From CAZJQT01 sp964604415 (GTDB lineage Bacteria; Patescibacteriota; Saccharimonadia; Saccharimonadales; CAZJQT01), in the NCBI GenBank assembly GCA_964604415.1, contig CAZRYT010000001.1, positions 15,871 to 79,870 of the forward strand: a DNA stretch of 64,000 nucleotides. Reading direction: 5' to 3'. Below, piece after piece: positions 55,526 through 62,985 of this stretch (positions are counted from its first letter, which is position 1; each line of letters opens with the position of its first letter). Position numbers and translations under genes: made by a program. The notes below the pieces were generated by a model. It searched no databases, was not told the origin of the DNA, and saw nothing but the letters and a program-made list of their open reading frames with translations.

Positions 55526-55526
55526 T

Positions 55527-56801
55527 CTATTTTTTTGGAATGGTGATCTGGCCAAGGCCGATTTCACTTGCCGTCTTGCTGCCTTGGTAAAGACTATCTG
55601 TCATGAACACGCCATTTTCATAAGCTGTATGGCCATGGAGATCAACTTTCACTACCTTGCCGATTGCCATCTTGCCAATAAACGGCGACCAACCGACCTT
55701 GGAACGAATGTGACTTTCGCTAATCTCATAGTGCTCCATAGCTACGGTTACCTTGGTGCGGGGATCTACTTTGTAGCCCATTAGTTCTGCTGGGCGATAG
55801 ACAGCCTTTTCAACTAACTGCTCCATCGTTAGACGCTTTTGGTGTACCGCCTGTAATAACAAGGGCAAAAGAGTATCCAAGCCAGGCACGCCGTATGATT
55901 TAATGGGATTATTAGGATCGCCTTCTGGGTTTTCCTGGTTGGCTTTGTCTTTCTCAGCTCTGGTGTGCGGTGCATGGTCAGTTTCAAAGACATCAATATA
56001 GTCCAAGTGTGCCCACAAAAAATCCTGGTCTTCTTGGGTTGCTAAAGCCGGTTTCATGCGGCCATTCCAACCCAAAGTAGCTACATCGTCCTCGGTCAGG
56101 AATAAATGATGTGGGCAGACGCCAACAGTCACAGGTAGACCTTCTTTTTTAGCTTTCATGGCTGTTTCCAAAACAAATCGATTGTTGGTGTGGGGTATGT
56201 GCAAAGGATGCTCCAGGTCACCAGCTACCATGCCAATCATGTCCTCAACACTGCGGTCTTCGACATGGGCAGCAATTACCTTAATAGGGTTAAGTTCGTG
56301 CAATAACTGCGTGGCTTCCCTAAAATCCTCTGGTGTGTATTCTGTATCATTGCCGGTTGTGGGCTCAACATAAAACTTAGTGCCTGATGTCAAAGGCAGC
56401 AAATATTTAAGTTGCCCTATGTTGTCTTGTTCTGCGTTATATTCCCCCCAGAAGCCAATATCACAATAAGCATTGCCTCTGGCTAAAGCTCGTTTCATAA
56501 CCAAATTATTAAGAGTCGTGGTCCGGTTCTTGAATGGTTGTTCGGGATTGGATGGATTATTGGGCATGTCAAAAACGGCTACAACACCACCGGCCAGAGC
56601 GGCTTTTGTGCCTGTTTCAAAGGTTTCTTTGTGCGTGGCGCCCGGTTCACGCAAATGAACATGGACATCAACAAGGCCTGGCAGTTCGATATATTCTGTG
56701 GTGTCTAACTTCTCATGTTTTGGTAAAGTATTCGGCTCTTGATCCATCAACTGTTCTTGCTCCGTTATTTCAGCTAGGGCTCGCTCTAGAATGGCAACCA
56801 T
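55527..56801 (-). CDS. pyrC: Dihydroorotase
   Basis: Zinc enzyme that closes carbamoyl aspartate to dihydroorotate. The 424 residues show LVDVHVHLREPG (two metal His), a Lys in SGTKFYVEP that can be the carboxylated bridge, AAHVED, VGVCPHHLFL and the catalytic Asp in ETDHAPHT. The LREPG and CPHHL forms resemble the CAD/class I type. AAGGAGA precedes the ATG. No carbamoyl-phosphate synthase, pyrB, pyrE or pyrF is present here. Confidence 0.9.
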   Translation of the reverse strand: MVAILERALAEITEQEQLMDQEPNTLPKHEKLDTTEYIELPGLVDVHVHLREPGATHKETFETGTKAALAGGVVAVFDMPNNPSNPEQPFKNRTTTLNNLVMKRALARGNAYCDIGFWGEYNAEQDNIGQLKYLLPLTSGTKFYVEPTTGNDTEYTPEDFREATQLLHELNPIKVIAAHVEDRSVEDMIGMVAGDLEHPLHIPHTNNRFVLETAMKAKKEGLPVTVGVCPHHLFLTEDDVATLGWNGRMKPALATQEDQDFLWAHLDYIDVFETDHAPHTRAEKDKANQENPEGDPNNPIKSYGVPGLDTLLPLLLQAVHQKRLTMEQLVEKAVYRPAELMGYKVDPRTKVTVAMEHYEISESHIRSKVGWSPFIGKMAIGKVVKVDLHGHTAYENGVFMTDSLYQGSKTASEIGLGQITIPKK

Positions 56802-56891
56802 GTATCTCCTTGATTTACTTATATGCTATGGCAGCCACCCTGTCTTATGCAAGCAATAGCACTTTTGAAGTTTGGGTTATACTGTTAGGAA

Positions 56892-58274
56892 ATGGAACCC
56901 TCAGAAGAACAAATACCACTAGAAGTCGAAGAACAACCTCATACAGAGGAAACTCATTCAGTAGACCCCCTGGAAGAGGCCAAGGCTGTCCTAAAGCAAA
57001 ATGACCAAGGTAATTACACCGTGCCCAACCCCTACCTCTATCCGCACCAGTGGTTTTGGGACAGTTGTTTTGTAGCTATTGGCCTCCGACACTTGGACGT
57101 AGATAGGGCCAAGACCGAAATACTTAGCTTACTACGCGGACAGTGGCATAATGGCATGCTGCCCAACATCATTTTGGCTGATGGCGACAAATATCACCGT
57201 GATAAAAACATTTGGCGCAGTTGGCTAAACCCTAACTCGCCAGATGGTCTAGCTACCAGCGGCATCACCCAACCACCAATGTTGGCCGAAGCCATTGTGC
57301 AAGTTGGACAAAAACTCAAGGGGGCAGAACGGCGCAGTTGGTACAAGCAAGTTTTTCCGGCTTTAGTCAAATACCACCAATGGCTGTATAACGAACGCGA
57401 TCCTCACTCAGAAGGCTTAGTTTTGCAGATCCACCCCTGGGAAACTGGCATGGATAACACACCGCCGTGGATTGGTGAGTTACGTGAGCATCAGCTAGCA
57501 TGGTGGATCCGGTTCATAGAAAAAGCCCGCCTCAGCTGGTTTCTAGGCTTCTTCCGGCGTGACACCAAACTAGTGCCATCCGAAGAACGCTTAAGTACAG
57601 TTGAAGCCCTGGCTCTATATAGCACTCAGCGCCGTTTGCGCCGCAAAAATTACGACATAGACAAGATCTTGACCCACTCTTTGTTTGCTATAGAAGACTT
57701 GACGTTCAATAGTATATTCATAAGAGCCAATCAGCATTTGCGTGACATCGCCGCCCATATTCGCAAGAGCATTCCTGAGGACTTAGATGCCAGAATGAAA
57801 AAGACTGAAGGCGCTTTGGAGGGTCTTTGGGATGCCTATACTAACCAATATTATTCACGCAATTTTGTAACTCATAAACTACTTAAAGAACCGTCAATTG
57901 CAGCCCTGATGCCACTATACGCCGGCACAATATCCAAAGACCGGGCCGAGCAACTGGTAAGAATGCTAGAAAACCAGCATTTGTTTGGTGCACATTTTCC
58001 AGTGCCATCGATTCCAATTAATTCTCCTTGGTTCAAACCAACTGCCTATTGGCAAGGTCCAGTTTGGGTTAACACTAATTGGCTAATTATTGATGGGCTT
58101 AAAAGGATGGGGTATAAAGACCACGCCGAAGCACTGGCGGAAACTACTATTGATATGGTGGCATCAAGTGGTGATGCAGAGTACTTTAGCCCTCTGGATG
58201 GCTCTGGGGCTGGGGTGGACAACTTTTCGTGGACGGCAGCTCTGACAATTGATCTTCTGAAGAACCAGGCTTAA
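56892..58274 (+). CDS. GH63-like (alpha/alpha)6-barrel glycosidase
   Basis: The 460-residue soluble protein resembles mannosylglycerate/glucosylglycerate hydrolases and trehalase-like enzymes. PHQWFWDSCFVAIGLRHLD, HNGMLPN, LQIHPWETGMDNTP with a catalytic acid, and AYWQGPVWVNTNWLIIDGL are family blocks. No signal peptide. It may release glucose from a small storage sugar or compatible solute. TATACT ends 8 bases before the ATG. Confidence 0.85.
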   Translation: MEPSEEQIPLEVEEQPHTEETHSVDPLEEAKAVLKQNDQGNYTVPNPYLYPHQWFWDSCFVAIGLRHLDVDRAKTEILSLLRGQWHNGMLPNIILADGDKYHRDKNIWRSWLNPNSPDGLATSGITQPPMLAEAIVQVGQKLKGAERRSWYKQVFPALVKYHQWLYNERDPHSEGLVLQIHPWETGMDNTPPWIGELREHQLAWWIRFIEKARLSWFLGFFRRDTKLVPSEERLSTVEALALYSTQRRLRRKNYDIDKILTHSLFAIEDLTFNSIFIRANQHLRDIAAHIRKSIPEDLDARMKKTEGALEGLWDAYTNQYYSRNFVTHKLLKEPSIAALMPLYAGTISKDRAEQLVRMLENQHLFGAHFPVPSIPINSPWFKPTAYWQGPVWVNTNWLIIDGLKRMGYKDHAEALAETTIDMVASSGDAEYFSPLDGSGAGVDNFSWTAALTIDLLKNQA

Positions 58275-58467
58275 TTTCATCCGTTTCACTAAGTGGAATT
58301 TTTAGCCAGTCTTCACGCGCCATCACGATTAGACCTTTTTCTATGTAGGCTTTCATGAAAATACGAGAAAGCCTGACGGCTCTGTTATTTGCAATTGCCG
58401 CAGCTCTGAAAGCATCCCATTCCTCTTGACTAAAACTAGCTACTCTACCTGACTCGTTCAGTTCCAT
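58186..58467 (-). CDS. Small hypothetical protein overlapping the GH63-like gene
   Basis: The 93-residue frame overlaps the convergent glycosidase by 89 bases, all in its Ser/Pro-rich tail. The N-terminal 60 residues (FSQEEWDAFRAAAIANNRAVRLSR) look like a real helical domain, possibly related to small DNA-binding or toxin-antitoxin type proteins. CATAAT with TGG in front ends 8 bases before the ATG. The gene call is moderate. Confidence 0.5.
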   Translation of the reverse strand: MELNESGRVASFSQEEWDAFRAAAIANNRAVRLSRIFMKAYIEKGLIVMAREDWLKIPLSETDEIKPGSSEDQLSELPSTKSCPPQPQSHPEG

Positions 58468-58507
58468 TGAGGTGTATTATGCCATGCTATCTCTAATTAG
58501 CAATCAA

Positions 58508-59566
58508 TCATTCGCTGTCGTCGTCTTGGGGTTTTTCTAGTAGTAGTGGGTCAACCTGCTCTTTGCCACCAGCAATTTTTACGACGTCTTTATCGACGCG
58601 GGATAGTTCCTTGTGAGCATTGTTGAAGTGTCCGACTGTGGCTCGCAATGAATTACCCAGACGGGCAAAGTAGCCGTCAACGTTTTTGAGGTGCCGCCCC
58701 AGTTGTTCAACGTTTTTACGAATAACTTCGGTGTCTTTCTGGATTTCTAGACTTCTTAGTCCTTGGGCGACTATCTGGAGCATAGCCGACAAGGTGCTTG
58801 GGCCGACGATGGTTACTCGTTTTTCAACCGCGGCGTAGTGCATCAAATCGCGGCCATTGACCCCGCCAGCACCTATTTTGTTGGCTAGTAGATCATAGTA
58901 GATAGCTTCACTGGGTATAAACATCAGCGACTGCTCAAGCGTTCCTTTCTTGGGCAGAATGTATTTGGCGGTTTCATCGATGCGTTTCTTTAGATCTTCC
59001 TTGAAAGCCTTTTCAAGTTGTGGGCGGTCTTCGGCCTTGGCACTAACCAAGCGGTTGTAGTTCTCTAGAGAAAACTTACTATCAATCGGCAGTAATTTAT
59101 CGTCCAGTTTGACGACGGCGTCAACAATCATGCCTTCAGCTAGATGGTATTGGAGTTCATAGGTGCCGGGTGGCAGCATGTTCTGTAGAATTTGTTCCAG
59201 ATAGAATTCGCCCAAAACGCCTCGCTGCTTAGGATTGGTCAGAACATTTTGTAGCACTTTGAGTTCACCAGCGATATCGCCAACCTGCTGGTTGGTTTTT
59301 TCCAGAGAGGTTAATTTAACTGTGACGTCTTTGATGATTTCAGCACTTTGGGCAAACTGCTTGAGCATCTGGGCCGTATTTTTGTCCAGTCGCTCATTGA
59401 TTTGGGTGTGCAAACCTTCTTTTAGCTGGGTAACGCTCTCAGTTAGAGTGGTAAGGTCCTGTTTCAGCATCAAAGAGCTGCCCTTTTCTGAACCGGTGTT
59501 TTGACGCAGCAATAGCACACCAAGCACCAGCACCACTACCCCTAGAATAATCACCGCAATTAACAT
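58508..59566 (-). CDS. rmuC: DNA recombination protein RmuC
   Basis: RmuC limits DNA rearrangement at inverted repeats. The start at 59566 gives 352 residues beginning with a membrane helix (LIAVIILGVVVLVLGVLLL), then a long coiled coil (about 35-120) and the nuclease-fold domain with RGVLGEFYLEQIL, IVDAVVKLDDKLLPIDSKFSLENY (conserved acids and Lys) and SLMFIPSEAIY. TACAAT ends 6 bases before this ATG. Confidence 0.93.
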   Translation of the reverse strand: MLIAVIILGVVVLVLGVLLLRQNTGSEKGSSLMLKQDLTTLTESVTQLKEGLHTQINERLDKNTAQMLKQFAQSAEIIKDVTVKLTSLEKTNQQVGDIAGELKVLQNVLTNPKQRGVLGEFYLEQILQNMLPPGTYELQYHLAEGMIVDAVVKLDDKLLPIDSKFSLENYNRLVSAKAEDRPQLEKAFKEDLKKRIDETAKYILPKKGTLEQSLMFIPSEAIYYDLLANKIGAGGVNGRDLMHYAAVEKRVTIVGPSTLSAMLQIVAQGLRSLEIQKDTEVIRKNVEQLGRHLKNVDGYFARLGNSLRATVGHFNNAHKELSRVDKDVVKIAGGKEQVDPLLLEKPQDDDSE

Positions 59567-59582
59567 AAGACTATTGTAACAG

Positions 59583-60308
59583 TTATAAGAAACGAGTGAC
59601 GATGAACATAAACACGGCACCGCTCACAGTCAGCCCAATCGTACCGTAAGATGACTTTTGGCTGTGGGCTTCGGGCAAAATTTCGCTGGCACCAATATAT
59701 AGCAAGAAGCCAGCAAAGAAGCCAAGATAGATAATCAAACCATGGTCGGAAATATGAAATAACAGAGTCGACACAGCGCCCAGCACAGGGGCGATGGCAT
59801 CGATCAAAAGCAACTTGAAAGCTCTGGCTTTGTTGTTCTTGTGCATCAACATCAAACTGACGGTGTTCAGCCCATCAGAAAAATCGTGGGCGATAACAGC
59901 TATGGCGACCGCGATACCTATTTTTGTACCAACTTGAAAACCCAGGCCGATACCAACACCATCTAAGAAGCTGTGGCCAGAAAGCGCCAAAGCCGAGGCC
60001 AGACCAACATGCGGATGACGGTGCTGACCATAATCTTCCTCTTGAGCGTGGTGCAGTAGAATACTCTTTTCGACAATATGGAACAGCAAGAAACCGACAA
60101 TTAAGGCCACCATCGGAACAACGGCATCCACATGCTGTTCTTTTAATAGCTCAAAAATTTCTGGCAAAATATCAAAAGCCACCACTCCCATAACTACACC
60201 AGCGGTATAGCCCAATATACGATTGAGGCGATCTTTGTGTCTAAGAGCCGTAAGGCCACCGGTGAGTGTTGAAAAAAAAGTGGAAATAGACAGGACGATC
60301 GGTAGCAT
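59583..60308 (-). CDS. ZIP-family metal transporter
   Basis: A 241-residue membrane protein with about eight helices. The metal-binding helices show LSGHSFLDGVGIGLGF and AHDFSDGLNTVSLM, the conserved HxxxDGxxxG and H-x-FSDG sites of ZIP/GufA proteins, with a His-rich loop (HHAQEEDYGQHRHPH) between. It should import zinc or a related divalent ion. It is divergent from the Fur-family gene and shares its operator. Confidence 0.92.
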   Translation of the reverse strand: MLPIVLSISTFFSTLTGGLTALRHKDRLNRILGYTAGVVMGVVAFDILPEIFELLKEQHVDAVVPMVALIVGFLLFHIVEKSILLHHAQEEDYGQHRHPHVGLASALALSGHSFLDGVGIGLGFQVGTKIGIAVAIAVIAHDFSDGLNTVSLMLMHKNNKARAFKLLLIDAIAPVLGAVSTLLFHISDHGLIIYLGFFAGFLLYIGASEILPEAHSQKSSYGTIGLTVSGAVFMFIVTRFL

Positions 60309-60369
60309 CTTAATAACCTTTCAAGCTATTTGATTTATCTAGTAAGAATTACCTTTAGTTTAGTCTCCC

Positions 60370-60397
60370 TATTTATTAAATTGCAAATTATTCGCAA
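60370..60397 (-). promoter_or_regulatory. ZIP transporter promoter
   Basis: TTGCGA (60397-60392), 16 bases, TAAATA (60375-60370) on the minus strand, overlapping the inverted repeat at 60378-60400. Confidence 0.55.
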
Positions 60398-60400
60398 TTT
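60378..60400. promoter_or_regulatory. Candidate Fur/Zur operator shared by divergent genes
   Basis: AAATTGC-N9-GCAATTT, a 7-9-7 AT-rich inverted repeat of Fur-box size. It overlaps both the minus-strand promoter of the transporter and the plus-strand promoter of the regulator (TTGCAA 60381-60386, N18, TAAGAT 60405-60410). Confidence 0.6.
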
Positions 60401-60416
60401 AGTGTAAGATTGCAAG

Positions 60417-60830
60417 ATGGATCAAGAGACAAACCTCTTTGAGAATACTTTGAAGAGAAACCATTACTTTGTGACTCGGCCGCGTTTGGCCTTGTTCAAA
60501 ATACTCCAGAAGCGCAATTCCCTATCAATAGATCAACTGATCAAAGGCTTGCCCCGTCAAGACCAAGCGACAGTCTATCGCAACATTAAGTTATTTGAAA
60601 AACTTGGCATAATACGACGCTTACAACTGGGCTGGCACTCCAAACTGGAGTTGAGCGACAAGTTCTACCATCATCACCATCACTTGACCTGTTCAAATTG
60701 CGGCAAAGTTTGGGCTTTAAAAGAAAATGATGTTTTAGAAAAACAGATTAATGGTATTGCTAAAAATAAACGTTTCTTGCCCGCCGATCATCAGCTGGAA
60801 ATCCGCGGCCTCTGCCAAGCTTGCCAATAG
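60417..60830 (+). CDS. Fur-family metal-responsive regulator
   Basis: The 137-residue regulator has the Fur winged helix (RPRLALFKIL, IDQLIKGLPRQDQATVYRNIKLFEKLGII) and the dimerisation domain with HHHHHLTCSNCGKVW and a final CQACQ, i.e. two CxxC pairs for structural zinc. Zinc sensing (Zur) is likely from the ZIP neighbour. The -10 TAAGAT ends 6 bases before the ATG. Confidence 0.92.
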   Translation: MDQETNLFENTLKRNHYFVTRPRLALFKILQKRNSLSIDQLIKGLPRQDQATVYRNIKLFEKLGIIRRLQLGWHSKLELSDKFYHHHHHLTCSNCGKVWALKENDVLEKQINGIAKNKRFLPADHQLEIRGLCQACQ

Positions 60831-60843
60831 TCCTAAAAACATG

Positions 60844-60866
60844 GATCCCGAGGGATACCCGGGATC
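60844..60866 (+). terminator. Hairpin after the Fur-family gene
   Basis: GATCCCG (60844-60850) pairs with CGGGATC (60860-60866), a 7-bp stem 13 bases after the stop. No T-run follows, so it may protect the 3' end rather than be a full terminator. Confidence 0.45.
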
Positions 60867-60955
60867 TGCGGAAGCCTCACACTTCCACTTTTAGCTTATG
60901 CCTGGGTCAGCCCCAATGCAATACTGCTAAGTGTGATTTTGCGCACAGTTTCGAA

Positions 60956-61255
60956 CTAGCCAACATAACGACGAACCGGCGGATCAGCCGCCATAGCCAC
61001 CGCTCCCAATATGGTCAATTGATTTTCATCGAAACCATGGGTGTGCTCACCAAAAATCTTATAATCACCGCTGAGTCGATGACCATTTCGGGCTTCCCAA
61101 CGCACTGCCATATATTGTCGCCTGTCGCGCCCTCGCACTACTTCAATTTCGTTGTGAACGTCTATAACCTGTGCCCACTCAGCATCATGCTGAGAAGCAA
61201 TCAACTTATGTATATTAGCGTCTTCAAAAGCTTTAAGCTCTTCAGGGTTAATCAT
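60956..61255 (-). CDS. Hypothetical protein (99 residues)
   Basis: Soluble, helical N terminus and beta-rich C-terminal half. No recognised motif. TATAAT lies about 30 bases upstream of the ATG, with GGAGATAAG between, so it has a leader. The 125 bases between it and the Fur-family gene hold only the hairpin. Confidence 0.65.
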   Translation of the reverse strand: MINPEELKAFEDANIHKLIASQHDAEWAQVIDVHNEIEVVRGRDRRQYMAVRWEARNGHRLSGDYKIFGEHTHGFDENQLTILGAVAMAADPPVRRYVG

Positions 61256-61310
61256 TGTTTGTGTTACTTATCTCCACCACAATTATAACGCTTACGTCAA
61301 TGGATTGACA

Positions 61311-61964
61311 TCAATTGGTTGTTTTGACAGTGGCTGTGGCCGGTTTCAATTTGTGGTAATAAATGTAACAAAGGCAAAGAACCAAAACGACCCCATAAAA
61401 ATACCAAACGCCTCTGAGCCAACCATGCTTGAGCTGAGTACCGAGCGTGAGACTGTGTAGCAGGATACCGAGCATCGCAAAGTCAGGCAACATCTGGACG
61501 TAGCGCCACCAGCTCCGGTCTTTAAACCAGCGGCGGAGTTCATAACTCATGAAGACTAGCCAGCAAACTGTTGCCAGCAGCCCTGCCCACTTCAGACTGG
61601 GTTTTATATAGTTATTCAGATAACTGCCGGGCGGCCAGCCCAAGCCATCGCGCATCAGTTGCCAACTTAGCAGCCCGGGATGTAAGGCAATTGCAACCAA
61701 AACAGCAAATCCGGTAACCTGAAAATAGGTCTTGGTAGCTGAGCTTTCCACTCCTGTTAGCTGCCGTGCCACGCTGATGATGTACTGTGTCCACATCAAG
61801 CTGAAAGCCAACAGACCAAAGACTGGGAAAAGGTCGTAGGTCGACATGTGGACTAGCTGCCAGTGGTTGTACTGCCCCCAAGCCGTTATGGCGATGCTCA
61901 CGACCGTCAATACAAGACCCCAAGCGACCAGGTTAAGCCAGGCTGCTTTTTTGGCGGTATTCAT
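61311..61964 (-). CDS. Six-helix membrane protein, ferric-reductase-like layout
   Basis: The 217 residues form about six membrane helices. Histidines in VAIALHPGLLSW and GILLHSLTLGTQLKHGW are placed in facing helices as in the haem-binding ferric reductase-like transmembrane domain (YedZ/MsrQ type). No flavin or NAD domain is attached. An electron-transfer role is inference from these residues. Confidence 0.65.
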   Translation of the reverse strand: MNTAKKAAWLNLVAWGLVLTVVSIAITAWGQYNHWQLVHMSTYDLFPVFGLLAFSLMWTQYIISVARQLTGVESSATKTYFQVTGFAVLVAIALHPGLLSWQLMRDGLGWPPGSYLNNYIKPSLKWAGLLATVCWLVFMSYELRRWFKDRSWWRYVQMLPDFAMLGILLHSLTLGTQLKHGWLRGVWYFYGVVLVLCLCYIYYHKLKPATATVKTTN

Positions 61965-61984
61965 ATGTTTTTTAGCATACCACG

Positions 61985-62518
61985 TTAGGGTATGGCATTG
62001 GGTTGAGGCTGGTTAGCATCATTAATACAAAAAGATTCGATGGCTTTGCTGATCTTATATTTGGCCAACTGGCTGCACTTAGGCAAACCGCTGCTGCCCG
62101 GACGCGTTGATGCGTCAGAGGTGGCGAAATATTCATTAAGTGGAATCAGTTGCCATTTGCCTGACTGTTTTATGGCCATAATGTAACTGTTCAGCATCGA
62201 CGAACAGCCGTAAGCAATTTTGGCAAATTGATCTTTTTCTACCTGGTAGACTGCCCATAAACCTACGCCCTTGGCCGTACCTGAACCTATATAACTCTTA
62301 CAGTCTGCTTGCTTGAGTAGAAATGGCTTGAGCCCGCTTGGAAGTTTGACTGTGCTATCAGCCGCCCAGACTAAGTTACTAGGTTGATTTTTGGCGCTAA
62401 GCCACGAGCTGCCGAGAAAACCCACCAGTAAACCGAGCGTCAACAGGCCGGCCGGCAGTCTCAACTTCAATAGTTGTTTTTGATGCTTTTTCAGAAATGG
62501 TACTGATTTTTTTGCCAT
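61985..62518 (-). CDS. Membrane-anchored hypothetical protein (177 residues)
   Basis: A basic N terminus and one membrane helix (about 19-43) precede an extracytoplasmic domain with four or more cysteines (ADCKSY, YGCSS, PKCSQ, SFCIND) that may form disulfides. I do not recognise it. A 21-bp dyad covers its -10 region. Confidence 0.68.
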   Translation of the reverse strand: MAKKSVPFLKKHQKQLLKLRLPAGLLTLGLLVGFLGSSWLSAKNQPSNLVWAADSTVKLPSGLKPFLLKQADCKSYIGSGTAKGVGLWAVYQVEKDQFAKIAYGCSSMLNSYIMAIKQSGKWQLIPLNEYFATSDASTRPGSSGLPKCSQLAKYKISKAIESFCINDANQPQPNAIP

Positions 62519-62527
62519 CTTTAATAC

Positions 62528-62548
62528 TTATGCTTAATCTAAGCATAA
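62528..62548. promoter_or_regulatory. Perfect 9-3-9 dyad over the -10 of the 177-residue gene
   Basis: TTATGCTTA-N3-TAAGCATAA. On the minus strand the first arm contains the -10-like TATGCT with TGT in front, so a protein bound here would block the promoter. Confidence 0.5.
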
Positions 62549-62564
62549 CATACCTCTGTAAGAT

Positions 62565-62942
62565 CTATTTCGACTCGAGCTGGTGAATGCGGTCGTGGTC
62601 AAGACCGTAGTAATGGGCAATTTCATGCCATAGGGTGTGCTTAACCTGTTTTTTAAGCCCAGCCAGGCTGTCGACAGACTGTAAAATCGGATGTTTAAAG
62701 ATGGTAATTTTGTCAGGCAATACTAGATTGTAGTTACTCCCGCGCTTGGTCAGCGGGATACCTTCGTAAAGACCAAATAGGGTCTGGTTGCATGCTAGTC
62801 GCAGTTTCTCGCGCTGGGCTGGGGTCGGTTCATCGGCATAAGTTATGGCAATGTTTTTGAGGTTCTTGATGTACTCCTGAGGCAGCTCGTCCATCGACTC
62901 GTTTATTAACTGCTCAAAATGGTCATCACTAATGTCAAACAT
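62565..62942 (-). CDS. Minimal zincin, metallopeptidase family (PF06262-like)
   Basis: A 125-residue protein ending in HEIAHYYGLDHDRI, the HExxHxxGxxH zinc motif (ligands His 106, His 110 and His 116). The FGLYEGIPLTKRG segment is typical of the small Zincin_1 family found in actinobacteria and others. No signal peptide. The physiological substrate is unknown. Confidence 0.85.
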   Translation of the reverse strand: MFDISDDHFEQLINESMDELPQEYIKNLKNIAITYADEPTPAQREKLRLACNQTLFGLYEGIPLTKRGSNYNLVLPDKITIFKHPILQSVDSLAGLKKQVKHTLWHEIAHYYGLDHDRIHQLESK

Positions 62943-62985
62943 TACCAGCTGATTGTAGCAGACTAGGCTCAGCTATACTGTTGGT

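Noticed and set aside
60821..61288. 155-residue plus-strand frame after the Fur-family gene
   Set aside because: It overlaps the Fur gene end, the hairpin and the whole minus-strand 99-residue gene, and its composition (many Cys, His, Ser) is typical of a shadow frame.
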